Source of the DNA: Tumebacillus_A lipolyticus
GTDB lineage: Bacteria > Bacillota > Bacilli > Tumebacillales > Tumebacillaceae
Length of the DNA stretch: 64,000 bases
Reading direction: 5' to 3'
Assembly: GCF_042682745.1 (NCBI RefSeq)
Contig: NZ_JBHUIO010000005.1
Span: 372,001 to 436,000 of the forward strand
Shown here piece after piece: positions 23,354-30,843 of this stretch; within the stretch, counting starts at the first letter, position 1, and each line of letters opens with the position of its first letter. The notes beneath the pieces were generated by a model. It was not told where the DNA came from, did no database searches, and was given only the letters and a program-made list of their open reading frames with translations. The translations under genes were made by a program, and so were the position numbers.

Positions 23354-23726
23354 ATCAAGTCTCCCTCCCATGCTCGCTGAGTTTGAACATTCAGAGCGGT
23401 AACGAGGGAGAGAGTTTACCAACTTGAAACATGATGATCGACTTCAATTCAAGAAAAGAAAAGAACCTGCCGCCATCTGACGACAGGTTGCCTGTACCGT
23501 TCGTGATCCTTCTACTCTGCTGCTATCAACAACTGCCACCTGAAGATCGGGTACTCCCCTCTTCCGTGACCCGGTTGCCATCAACGTTGATCGACCACCA
23601 GTTGAGAACATAGTTGCTCCGCCCTTAAAAAAACGCGCAACAAAAGAGCCCATCCATATCGGATAGGCTCCTCCTGCAAATGCCTCACGATCACCGATCA
23701 TCAGCGACCGCCGCACTGCGCGAATC
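23354..23726. other. interval after desR with two hairpins
   Basis: No convincing gene is seen. The interval contains the desR terminator (23646..23670) and a second minus-strand hairpin, AACCTG with CAGGTT at 23464..23489, followed by TTCTTTTCTTTTC. A frame at 23444..23812 runs through both hairpins and into desR, so I rejected it. Confidence 0.55.
23646..23670 (-). terminator. intrinsic terminator of des-desK-desR
   Basis: On the minus strand GAGCCTATCC and GGATGGGCTC pair around a 5-nt loop, followed by TTTTG and, further on, TTTTTTT. It lies 56 nt after the desR stop. Confidence 0.7.
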
Positions 23727-24326
23727 TTATCTGAACCAACCTTTCTCTTTGAACCGTGTGATCGCTTCCACTCGATTGCTGACACCGAGCTTATCGAGAA
23801 TGATCGAGACATAATTTCGTACCGTTCCGTTGGTCAGATGCAGTTCGCTGGCGATGTCCTTCGTGTTCTTCCCATCGGCGATCAGCAGCAAGACTTCCTT
23901 TTCTCGCTCGGTCAACGGGTTCTCACGTCCATAGGCGTCATCGACCAACTCGGCCGCATAGATTCGGCGGCCCGCCATGATGCTGCGGATCGAGTCGGCC
24001 AGCTCTTCGCTCGGGCTGTCCTTCAACAGATAGCCGCTCGCCCCCGACTTGATCGCCCGTTCAAAATATCCGGTTCTGGCAAACGTGGTCAGAATCAACA
24101 CCTTGCAGCCTGTACCTTTGATCTCCTCAGCCGCCTCAAGCCCGTTTTTCCCCGGCATCTCGATGTCCATGATGCACACATCCGGCTTGTGCAGGTGAAC
24201 CAGCCGCACCGCATCCTCACCATTTGTGGCTTTGCCGACAACCTGCATATCTTCTTCCAAGTCGAGCACAGAAGCGAGTGCGCCGAGAAGCATCCGCTGG
24301 TCCTCCGCGATCACGATGCGAATCAT
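23727..24326 (-). CDS. desR: response regulator DesR
   Basis: A 199-residue NarL/LuxR-type response regulator. The receiver domain has the phosphoacceptor Asp in VCIMDIEMPGKNGL near residue 54 and Lys in LLKDSPSEE near residue 104. The C-terminal LuxR helix-turn-helix is LTEREKEVLLLIADGKNTKDIA near residues 138-160. It overlaps desK by 4 nt and lies in an operon with a fatty-acid desaturase, which identifies it as DesR. DesR-phosphate activates desaturase transcription on cold or membrane rigidification. The long frame upstream is a shadow; ATG 24326 gives the normal start. Confidence 0.9.
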   Translation of the reverse strand: MIRIVIAEDQRMLLGALASVLDLEEDMQVVGKATNGEDAVRLVHLHKPDVCIMDIEMPGKNGLEAAEEIKGTGCKVLILTTFARTGYFERAIKSGASGYLLKDSPSEELADSIRSIMAGRRIYAAELVDDAYGRENPLTEREKEVLLLIADGKNTKDIASELHLTNGTVRNYVSIILDKLGVSNRVEAITRFKEKGWFR

Positions 24327-25459
24327 ATCTCCACCTCCATCTCCGGCTGCTTGGACATGATCGGCACTCGAAACACGATCATCGTCCCCGCTTTGCGCAC
24401 AACTTCCATCACGCCGTTCACAAATTCGAGACGCTCTTTGATGCCACGAAGTCCGTTTCCATTGAAACAGGCAGTTCCCTCGGCGATCCCGATGCCATCG
24501 TCTTGCACTTTGATCACCAGTTCGGTGGAAGACGGCTCGATTCTGATCCAACAGGTTGTCGCCCCGCTGTGCTTCACTATGTTGGTGACCGCTTCCTTCA
24601 AGCACATGCTCAGCACGTTTTCGGTCATCAAAGAAGTGTTGGTCAAGCTCGGATCTCCTTCTAGCACCAGCTCGATTTCGGCAGCTTTCAATATCTGCGT
24701 GATCCGAAACATCTCATCCTCCAACCGAGTGCCGCGCATCTCCTTCACCAGATCGCGGACTTCCTTCAACACGATTCTCGCCGTCTGGCGCACATCGTGA
24801 ATCTCAGCCTGTGCCCGCGCTGGATTTTTATTGATCAGCTTGCTCGCCAGATCGCTTTTCAAACCGATCAACGTCAGCTTCTGCCCGAGCGTATCGTGAA
24901 GATCGCGGGCGATGCGCTGGCGTTCCTCCAGCTTGACCAATTCGGAGATCCTTTTGTTCGCATCCTCCAGCTGGTCTTGTAGCTTCTCTCGCTTGTTCCG
25001 GTTATACGTCGTGACAGGAAGCAAGATCACGCCAAACAGGCTGACCAGGACAAACGGAAGCTGGGTCAGGAACATCGGGTCCCAGTTGACCAACCCAAAG
25101 TTGATCGCCACGATCGTGGTGAGCAGATGCACCGTATACAGCGTGAAAAAACCGATCCGATTCTGAATGTTGCCGATAAAAAACGCCAAAAACAAAGCGA
25201 AATAGACGTACCCGAACAGCAGGGTCATCGTGATGGATATCAAGATTTGGACGCCGGTCCAGAAGTAGACCAACCATCCCTTAGAAATAAAAGAAAGCAC
25301 GTAGCAGATGAAGAACACCAGAATCATGATGATGCCGATGACCACTTCGTACGTGGAAGAGGAGCGGAAGATGAAGTAGAACGGGAGAATGAGAAAGACG
25401 ACCCAGACATAGGGACTCAGCCCCGTGCTTTTATGAAAAATATGATGCCATTTCTTCAT
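24323..25459 (-). CDS. desK: thermosensing histidine kinase DesK
   Basis: A 378-residue HPK7-family sensor kinase. Four to five membrane segments (about residues 15-155) form the thickness sensor, followed by a coiled coil (KREKLQDQLEDANKRISEL). The phosphoacceptor His lies in ERQRIARDLHDTLGQKLTLIG near residue 189. The HATPase_c domain has the N box EAVTNIVKHSGA and G box DDGIGI. It lies directly after the desaturase gene and before desR. In Bacillus subtilis the homologue switches from phosphatase to kinase on cooling. Confidence 0.9.
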   Translation of the reverse strand: MKKWHHIFHKSTGLSPYVWVVFLILPFYFIFRSSSTYEVVIGIIMILVFFICYVLSFISKGWLVYFWTGVQILISITMTLLFGYVYFALFLAFFIGNIQNRIGFFTLYTVHLLTTIVAINFGLVNWDPMFLTQLPFVLVSLFGVILLPVTTYNRNKREKLQDQLEDANKRISELVKLEERQRIARDLHDTLGQKLTLIGLKSDLASKLINKNPARAQAEIHDVRQTARIVLKEVRDLVKEMRGTRLEDEMFRITQILKAAEIELVLEGDPSLTNTSLMTENVLSMCLKEAVTNIVKHSGATTCWIRIEPSSTELVIKVQDDGIGIAEGTACFNGNGLRGIKERLEFVNGVMEVVRKAGTMIVFRVPIMSKQPEMEVEI

Positions 25460-25513
25460 TGGTCGTCCACCCTCATTCGTATTCTATGAAGTTTTATTAT
25501 ACCAGATTGCGCC

Positions 25514-26584
25514 TTAGCCCGCGCTTCTCGACGCTTTCAGACGGCCGACCTTAGAGGCAGCTTTCGGATCGATGCCTTCCGCGATCTGCTTCATCATCCG
25601 CTTCAGATCCTTGAAGCTGACAAACGTTTTGTTGTGCTCATCCCACAGGCGGAAGCGGAGCGACTTCAAGCTTTGACCGATCGTGATCGTGGTTGCCTTC
25701 TGGAGCAAAACGGATGCATTATGCGCCTTCTCCAGATTGTAGTTCGGCACTTTCGAGCTCAGGTGATGCACATGATGGAACCCGATATTGCCGGTGATCC
25801 ATTGCAAGACTTTGGGCAGCTTGTAATAGGAGCTTCCTTCGACTGCCGCGTTTACATAGCTCCACTCGTCCTCATTCTCAAAGTACGAATCCTCGAACTG
25901 ATGCTGGACATAAAACAGCCAAATGCCCAAACTGCCGGAGAGGAAGAAAATCGGCCCTTGAATCATCAGAAACGCCTGCCATCCGATCGCCCAGATCAGC
26001 AATGAGTAGATGCCCGCGATCAGAGCGTTCGTTACATACACATTCGTCCGTTCCTTTCCCTTCGCAGCTCGACGGTTGAAACGGTAGGTGATGAGAAACA
26101 CGCCGATCGGCCCGAGTCCGAACATGACGAGCGGGTTGCGATACACCCGGTAACCGAGGCGGCGCCATGTCGAAGAAGCCATATACTCCTCGACTGTCAT
26201 CACCCACATATCACCGACCCCGCGTTTATCAAGGTTGCCGCTCGTCGCATGATGGATCGAGTGCGATCGCTTCCACTGCTGATACGGAACCAGGGTAACA
26301 GCACCTAAGATGGTGCCGAGAATATCATTTGCCAAACTGCTCTTGAAGAACGACTGGTGACAGCAATCATGGAACAGGATAAAAGCCCGCACCATAAATC
26401 CGGCAGCGATGATCAGAATCGGAAGTGTCAGCCAATAGGACACCGAAAGACTCAGATAAGCGCCATACCAGAGCGCCATGAATGGCACCAGCGTGTTTAT
26501 GATCTGCCTGATGCTCGCTTTCTCATCGATCTGCTCGAAGGGGGCGACATTCTTTTTCAATTGCGAGATGTTGGGATGTTCCAT
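25514..26584 (-). CDS. des: membrane fatty-acid desaturase (Des)
   Basis: A 356-residue di-iron acyl-lipid desaturase. The three histidine boxes are present: HDCCH near residue 72, HSIHH near residue 108 and HHVHH near residue 273. Two paired membrane-spanning regions are visible. It introduces a cis double bond (delta-5 in B. subtilis) into phospholipid acyl chains to restore fluidity in the cold. The start follows GGAGGAGG. It is first in the des-desK-desR operon, with a palindromic operator upstream. Confidence 0.92.
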   Translation of the reverse strand: MEHPNISQLKKNVAPFEQIDEKASIRQIINTLVPFMALWYGAYLSLSVSYWLTLPILIIAAGFMVRAFILFHDCCHQSFFKSSLANDILGTILGAVTLVPYQQWKRSHSIHHATSGNLDKRGVGDMWVMTVEEYMASSTWRRLGYRVYRNPLVMFGLGPIGVFLITYRFNRRAAKGKERTNVYVTNALIAGIYSLLIWAIGWQAFLMIQGPIFFLSGSLGIWLFYVQHQFEDSYFENEDEWSYVNAAVEGSSYYKLPKVLQWITGNIGFHHVHHLSSKVPNYNLEKAHNASVLLQKATTITIGQSLKSLRFRLWDEHNKTFVSFKDLKRMMKQIAEGIDPKAASKVGRLKASRSAG

Positions 26585-26654
26585 CCGATGTATCCTCCTC
26601 CACTAGACGCGCATAGGGCAATGTGGTCTACGTTTGCAATCCTTATTACTGCTT

Positions 26655-26660
26655 AGTATA
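26655..26660 (-). promoter_or_regulatory. -10 element of the des promoter
   Basis: TATACT on the minus strand lies about 70 nt before the des start. No consensus -35 is found at 17 nt, as expected for an activator-dependent promoter. Confidence 0.5.
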
Positions 26661-26685
26661 GGGAGATCGGGAGGAGAGGGATAGT

Positions 26686-26721
26686 TATAAACGTCAATAC
26701 CCCATATGACAAATGTCATAT
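26686..26721. promoter_or_regulatory. DesR operator: perfect palindrome plus degenerate site
   Basis: ATATGACA-AA-TGTCATAT (26704..26721) is a perfect 8-bp inverted repeat. On the promoter side, about 26686-26700, lies a weaker match (minus strand TATTGACGTTTATAAC). Relative to the TATACT element the centres fall near -64 and -45. That resembles the two-site DesR arrangement at the B. subtilis des promoter, as I recall it. Confidence 0.65.
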
Positions 26722-26769
26722 AGGGCGGGGGGAGTTGGGAGTTTATGGAGTACAAGTCCGCAGCTGTTC

Positions 26770-27297
26770 CTAAACCAATTTGTACATCAGGACATCATCT
26801 ATATACTCGTTGTCGCCTAGCTTGAATTCTCTAACCTTACGCCCTTCCTCAACAAACCCCATCTTTTTGTACAAAGCGATCGCGCGGTGATTTGTTGAAA
26901 ATACGCCTAAGCAAACTTTTTCTAGGAGTGGATGTTGTTCAGCCCAAGCTAACAACTTGAGTAACAACAACTTGCCCACCCCCATATTTCGGTATTCCTT
27001 TTTGATCATCATCGAGATCGAACCAGTATGCGATAATCGCTTTCGATTTTGAGACGAGAACACGATCAATCCGACAATCTGACCATCAATGTCTGCTACA
27101 TACATCGTTTCCCTTTCATTCTCGATGATGCTACGTATCTGATCTCGTTGCTCTTCTATCGTTTTGTGGTACTCTGCTGCAACTGCAATAAAAAATTCTC
27201 CTTCGCCAACAACTTCGCGTTGCAAGGATAAAACTGCTGCAGCGTCCTCAAAACGAACGTCGCGAATCGTGATTTTGTCATTGTTTTGCAGATTCAT
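26770..27297 (-). CDS. GNAT N-acetyltransferase
   Basis: A 175-residue GNAT enzyme with IRDVRFEDAAAVLSL near the N-terminus, SISMMIKKEYRNMGVGKLLLLKLL (motif A, RxxGxG/A) near residues 92-115 and NHRAIALYKKMGFVEEG (motif B) near residue 138. ATG 27297 follows GGAGGGG; the 10-codon longer frame does not have a site. It resembles ribosomal-protein or phosphinothricin-type acetylases; the substrate is unknown. Confidence 0.85.
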   Translation of the reverse strand: MNLQNNDKITIRDVRFEDAAAVLSLQREVVGEGEFFIAVAAEYHKTIEEQRDQIRSIIENERETMYVADIDGQIVGLIVFSSQNRKRLSHTGSISMMIKKEYRNMGVGKLLLLKLLAWAEQHPLLEKVCLGVFSTNHRAIALYKKMGFVEEGRKVREFKLGDNEYIDDVLMYKLV

Positions 27298-27333
27298 CGA
27301 TCTCACCCCTCCACGAAATAAATTCAATCTGCA

Positions 27334-27687
27334 TTACCATTTCCCTCTTTTTTGGCATACTTGATCGATCATTCTCCGAACGGAAAGTGAGAGACATCCG
27401 TTTGCCCCGCGCCGAATCATCATGCGCTGTTTGACAACACTTGAGAACTGTAACCGGCCCGGTGCGTAACAAAAAGAGGTGGAGCTATTTACTAATTCAT
27501 CGTATACAGTATGTACTACGCCAAGTAATTTAGCTGACTCAAAAGTGTATTGGATAACACTTCTGGCAGCGCTCGCAAATGCACTCATTGCATACTGTAG
27601 CTCTGTGATCTTTCTTTCATTACTCCATTTAACCATCTCACTGAATTGATACCTAGCTTCGTTTAGCTTAATCTCTTGATTCGTCAT
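27334..27687 (-). CDS. hypothetical protein, C-terminus possibly shifted
   Basis: A 117-residue frame with ATG 27687 behind GGAGGAGG. The first 70 residues are helical and acidic/aromatic and read as a normal protein (ELQYAMSAFASAARSVIQYTFES). The last 45 are Arg/Cys/Ser-rich and less convincing. A second frame overlapping 27278..27472 could be the original C-terminus if a base was gained or lost near 27470-27490. No family is recognised with confidence. Confidence 0.5.
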   Translation of the reverse strand: MTNQEIKLNEARYQFSEMVKWSNERKITELQYAMSAFASAARSVIQYTFESAKLLGVVHTVYDELVNSSTSFCYAPGRLQFSSVVKQRMMIRRGANGCLSLSVRRMIDQVCQKRGKW

Positions 27688-27821
27688 TTGCTGTACCTCC
27701 TCCAATTATTTTATCTAATTTCTTTACACTTACCCCGTAGTACTAAAACTAGACTAAGGCTAGCATAAACTATCGCGTTCCGCAAAATAGCCAACAATTA
27801 AAGCTGATCTTGTCATCAAAA

Positions 27822-27843
27822 AAAACGGCATCTCTGCCGTTTT
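27822..27843 (-). terminator. terminator following the truncated tRNA-Ala
   Basis: On the minus strand AAAACGGCA-GAGA-TGCCGTTTT is followed by TTTT. It lies 12 nt after the CCA end of the tRNA fragment at 27856..27913. Confidence 0.8.
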
Positions 27844-27855
27844 GAAGGTTAAGTA

Positions 27856-27913
27856 TGGTGGAAATAGGGGGATCGAACCCCTGACCTCATCGCTGCCAGC
27901 GATGCGCTCTCCC
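27856..27913 (-). pseudogene. 3' part of a tRNA-Ala(GGC) gene
   Basis: On the minus strand this reads as the anticodon arm with loop CTGGCAG (anticodon GGC), an intact T arm (AGGGG-TTCGATC-CCCCT), acceptor strand TATTTCC and an encoded ACCA. The 5' acceptor strand and most of the D arm are absent, replaced by unrelated sequence. The missing 5' acceptor (GGGAATT) is found 3 kb away at 30902..30908. It is therefore a split tRNA gene and presumably inactive. Confidence 0.75.
27865..27913. repeat. 49-bp direct repeat, left copy (island boundary)
   Basis: This copy is identical at 48 of 49 positions with 30844..30892; the one difference is in the anticodon loop. The two copies are direct and 2979 bp apart, enclosing the SDR-hydrolase and TetR genes. 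They behave like attL/attR or homologous-recombination arms within tRNA-Ala. Confidence 0.8.
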
Positions 27914-27992
27914 GCATTGGTCGGTTTCACTGCCCCAAATTTCAATGGAATTTATACTTGACATATTGAATGGCCATCCGAAGAATATGCTT

Positions 27993-29834
27993 CTATGACA
28001 ACTCAAGATCCAAAACTTGACGAAGCCACTCAGCCACCTGATGCGGAGCTTCCAAAGGGTATTGATGACCATAGGGGATGAAGGTTGTATCAATGTGCTT
28101 GAATCGTTCCGGAATATGATGTGCTGCATCCCGGTCACCCCAATGGATTCGTACTTTTTGGGCGTTCCATAATTCAGGTTTTAGCTGGAAAGACTGGACT
28201 TGCGTTAACGCTGACATGACCATTGCGTTGGTAGAACGAATGCGGACCGACTGCAGATCATGAATGACGTAGTTCGAGTAGTGATCCAGTCGTTCGCTGT
28301 CCGCGATAAAGTCATTGGCTTTCAGCAGTGTTTTTCTGAACGCGGAGCGAGATATAAGTTTCATAATCGACCTGGTAACACCTGCATATTTATATTTGGC
28401 ATGAATGGGATGCAGTACGGGCTGCAATAGCAAGAGTTGCCTGATCTGCTGCTCAATTCTTTCCATGACCTTAGCAGCGATAAGTCCGCCGAACGAATGA
28501 CCAATCAAAATAACAGGGCGATTCAGCTCGTGAATCATTTCGATCACAGCCTCTACATAGCCGTCCATCAGAGAAGGATGATGATGACGCGGTGAATGAC
28601 CGAATCCGGGAAGGTCCACCAGCCAAGTATTGACATCATTCAATTGTTTCGCTATTGGAACGAAACAATCGGCCCCGCTGAATGTTCCGTGCAGAAAAAT
28701 AACCGGTGTACCGTGATTCTCTTTTTCCAACGAAATCAGTTTGGATCTTCTGCGTTGCACGAACCCTTCGGGGTGCTCGGATGAGGGGTGGCTTAACCGG
28801 AAATCAAGATCGGCGATTACGTAGGGAAGCGTGGTCGGAACAACGGATGTCCGTACCCCGTTCTTGCGCTCAAGTTCAAACTTCGAGGTAACCGGGAATT
28901 CCGATTTCACGAGAAAATTCATCGATTCTTTGGGAATTCCCAATCGCTTGCCGATGCCAAGTCTTAATAAAGACTTCAACAAAGCAAGCGGAATTGTGCC
29001 GAAAGGCGGCGCCGCTCGCATCTCTATCGCAATTTGCCTGATCAATGAACGGATCGACGGACTATCCTGCTTGGGATCCAATAAAAAATACGTATTACTC
29101 GCAAGCTCCTTTGTTTGCACTAAGTTAACAATGAATGATGCGACATGATCAATATGTACCATCGGCAGCCAGTAGTCCTTGCCTCCTGGAACGAGTGGCA
29201 TAAGATTCTTTCTCACAGAATCTACCAGTATACTAAGACCGCCAATCTGCTCCGTAATTCCCGAGTAAGAATGGCCGATGACGGTACTGGGATTAACCGT
29301 GGACAGCGGAATGCCTAACGGTTTTAGTGCTTTTCGTATATAGGAGTCCGCTTGAAATTTCATCTTCTCATACGGGGGAGCTTTCTCAAGAACGGCATCC
29401 AGATTGTGAATAGCATTTTGCTCGTTATATGGACTCATATAGCCAACAACATGTATGAATTGCTTCAATCCTTTCTTCATATGGATTTTTTCGGAAAGTT
29501 CGGCCAATTCGATGGCAGGATTAAGAAAAGCTTGCTCTGCCTCAGTCTGGCTTAACTCAATATTCATGGGACCGCCCGCATGAACGATGATATCGGAATT
29601 TTGTATTCGTTTGTAATCGTTCGCGGATAGCCCTAATTTCGGTTTCGACAAATCTCCTATTACTGCAGTAACGTGTTGCGCCTTAAGCAAATGTAACCGC
29701 CCGAGGGTATGTTGAAAGCGGTCAAGACTTCGCACGAGTACAATAATGTCGTGATGTTTGGATATTAACTCGGCAAGAATATGGCTACCGATATAACCCG
29801 TCCCGCCAGTCAGGAATATTTTCAATTGAATCAT
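27993..29834 (-). CDS. SDR-family epimerase/reductase fused to an alpha/beta hydrolase
   Basis: A 613-residue two-domain enzyme. Residues 1-360 form an extended short-chain dehydrogenase with NAD(P) motif TGGTGYIG near residue 8 and the catalytic YxxxK (YEKMK) near residue 155. Residues 370-613 form an alpha/beta hydrolase with oxyanion HGTFSGAD near residue 378, nucleophile elbow GHSFGG near residue 445 and a catalytic His near GHQYPLEAP. Such fusions are thought to act on acyl or terpenoid substrates, but the reaction is unknown. It is the cargo of a 3-kb island within a split tRNA gene and shares an operator with the TetR gene upstream. Confidence 0.85.
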   Translation of the reverse strand: MIQLKIFLTGGTGYIGSHILAELISKHHDIIVLVRSLDRFQHTLGRLHLLKAQHVTAVIGDLSKPKLGLSANDYKRIQNSDIIVHAGGPMNIELSQTEAEQAFLNPAIELAELSEKIHMKKGLKQFIHVVGYMSPYNEQNAIHNLDAVLEKAPPYEKMKFQADSYIRKALKPLGIPLSTVNPSTVIGHSYSGITEQIGGLSILVDSVRKNLMPLVPGGKDYWLPMVHIDHVASFIVNLVQTKELASNTYFLLDPKQDSPSIRSLIRQIAIEMRAAPPFGTIPLALLKSLLRLGIGKRLGIPKESMNFLVKSEFPVTSKFELERKNGVRTSVVPTTLPYVIADLDFRLSHPSSEHPEGFVQRRRSKLISLEKENHGTPVIFLHGTFSGADCFVPIAKQLNDVNTWLVDLPGFGHSPRHHHPSLMDGYVEAVIEMIHELNRPVILIGHSFGGLIAAKVMERIEQQIRQLLLLQPVLHPIHAKYKYAGVTRSIMKLISRSAFRKTLLKANDFIADSERLDHYSNYVIHDLQSVRIRSTNAMVMSALTQVQSFQLKPELWNAQKVRIHWGDRDAAHHIPERFKHIDTTFIPYGHQYPLEAPHQVAEWLRQVLDLELS

Positions 29835-29854
29835 CTGCCTTTCGATTCATTTAA

Positions 29855-29870
29855 TAGTACTGAGTAGTGC
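29855..29870. promoter_or_regulatory. putative TetR operator upstream of the SDR-hydrolase
   Basis: AGTACT-GAGT-AGTGCT is a 16-bp imperfect dyad 20 nt before the SDR-hydrolase start. A site of the same plan (AGTACT-N4-AGTAGT) overlaps the tetR start region at 30496..30511, so both are probable binding sites of that regulator. Confidence 0.5.
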
Positions 29871-29904
29871 TAGTCGGTGCAAAAAAAATGCCTTAAGTAA
29901 CTAA

Positions 29905-30492
29905 TCACTTAAGCATCGAAGCAAAAGCTTGAATAAGATTCTGAGCTAGCATTGGATTGTTGGTGGCCTTGGTTAGGAATAGAGCTCCTTCGATGGAGGT
30001 GACAATCAATGCCGCTGTCTCATGGACGGGCAGATTCCGGCTCAATTCTTTCTTTTCCATGCCTTCTTCCAGCAGCTTCTCAACAACTTGTAGTTGTTTA
30101 TCGAAGAATGCTTTTATTTTAGCTCTCGCTTCCGAAGAGGAATGGGAAGTCTGCGTATAAAGTGTCAGGAACGGACATCCACCAACATAATCGATTTGTT
30201 CATTATCCTCCATGAGGATTCGAAATAATCGCTCCATTTTTGCAGGAATGGACATGTCTTGCGTCAAGGTACGGGATATTCGTTCTTCATACCGCGAGAT
30301 CAATTGGTCGACAATTGCTAACAAAAGCTCCTCCTTACTTTTATAGTGGTAATAAATGTTGGTTTTTGAAACTTTGCTGAGGGCAACAATTTCGTCCATG
30401 CTTGTCACTTGAAACCCTTTTGTTAGAAATAAGGTCGATGCGGTCTGCAGGACGATATCTTTGTTTGAAATGCTTGATCTTTTGTTTGTCAT
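29905..30492 (-). CDS. TetR/AcrR-family repressor
   Basis: A 195-residue TetR regulator. The N-terminal helix-turn-helix shows KDIVLQTASTLFLTKGFQVTSMDEI and recognition region VSKTNIYYHYKSKEELLLAIVD within residues 10-60. The all-alpha ligand domain follows, with CPFLTLYTQTSHSS near residue 110. ATG 30492 gives the family start. It lies upstream of the SDR-hydrolase on the same strand, with matching operator-like dyads before both genes. Its ligand is unknown. Confidence 0.88.
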   Translation of the reverse strand: MTNKRSSISNKDIVLQTASTLFLTKGFQVTSMDEIVALSKVSKTNIYYHYKSKEELLLAIVDQLISRYEERISRTLTQDMSIPAKMERLFRILMEDNEQIDYVGGCPFLTLYTQTSHSSSEARAKIKAFFDKQLQVVEKLLEEGMEKKELSRNLPVHETAALIVTSIEGALFLTKATNNPMLAQNLIQAFASMLK

Positions 30493-30495
30493 ATT

Positions 30496-30511
30496 ACTAC
30501 TATATAGTACT
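30496..30511. promoter_or_regulatory. putative TetR autoregulatory operator
   Basis: On the minus strand AGTACT-ATAT-AGTAGT lies 3 nt before the tetR start codon. It matches the 16-bp dyad before the SDR-hydrolase gene. Confidence 0.5.
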
Positions 30512-30603
30512 ATAATATGTATGTCAAACACTGGATGTGATTGGAAATGATGCTCGAACATTATGGGGTTCGCTCTTTCGCCAACAACATTGCCAAATCA
30601 AAA

Positions 30604-30624
30604 AACACGCCGGATTGGCGTGTT
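30604..30624 (-). terminator. terminator following a tRNA-Ala 3' remnant
   Basis: AACACGCC and GGCGTGTT pair around 5 nt and are followed on the minus strand by TTTTTT. It lies 13 nt past a tRNA 3' end at 30638..30654. Confidence 0.75.
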
Positions 30625-30637
30625 TGAAGTTTATGTA

Positions 30638-30654
30638 TGGTGGAGCCAAGGGGG
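30638..30654 (-). pseudogene. 17-nt tRNA-Ala 3'-end remnant
   Basis: On the minus strand the sequence CCCCCTTGGCTCCACCA is the 3' T-stem strand, acceptor strand and CCA of a tRNA-Ala. Everything 5' of the T loop is missing. A third tRNA fragment in 3 kb shows repeated recombination at this tRNA locus. Confidence 0.6.
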
Positions 30655-30786
30655 ATGTTTCAATCTCTGATTGAACTTGCTGACGAAGCCTATTCGACGA
30701 GGACAACCTTAGCGGTAGATTGAAACGCCGTGCTCGTCGCTGACGATCCTGCGCGCGGACTGAACCCCGAGGTTCGCCCCTTATGG
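30655..30786. other. non-coding interval between tRNA remnants
   Basis: This contains no recognised gene. Short frames here read like translated tRNA-derived sequence and were rejected. It includes an 8-nt inverted pair TTTCAATC/GATTGAAC near 30658. Confidence 0.4.
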
Positions 30787-30843
30787 GGCTCCAAATGCGA
30801 AAAGCCGACCCTATTGGATCGGCTTTTCTTGCATTATGGAGCC
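30787..30843. repeat. extended inverted repeat joining a tRNA end and terminator
   Basis: The arms pair in three blocks: GGCTCCA with TGGAGCC, AATGC with GCATT, and GAAAAGCCGA with TCGGCTTTTC. Small bulges and a 10-nt loop separate them. The inner part acts as the minus-strand terminator of the tRNA-like gene at 30837..30908. The outer part duplicates the tRNA acceptor end in inverse orientation. Confidence 0.55.

Noticed and set aside
23444..23812. 122-codon minus-strand frame at the end of desR
   Set aside because: It runs through two terminator hairpins and overlaps desR in another frame. Its best internal start, near 23613, would be cut by termination before the stop codon.
23727..24605. 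DesR with about 93 extra N-terminal residues
   Set aside because: The extension is the shifted frame of desK. The receiver domain starts at ATG 24326, which overlaps the desK stop by 4 nt.
27856..27913. Functional tRNA-Ala
   Set aside because: The 5' acceptor strand and D arm are missing, so a mature tRNA cannot form.
30655..30723. 22-codon frame starting ATGTTTCAATCT after a tRNA remnant
   Set aside because: The G-run beside its ATG is tRNA sequence, not a ribosome site, and the frame is short and unsupported.
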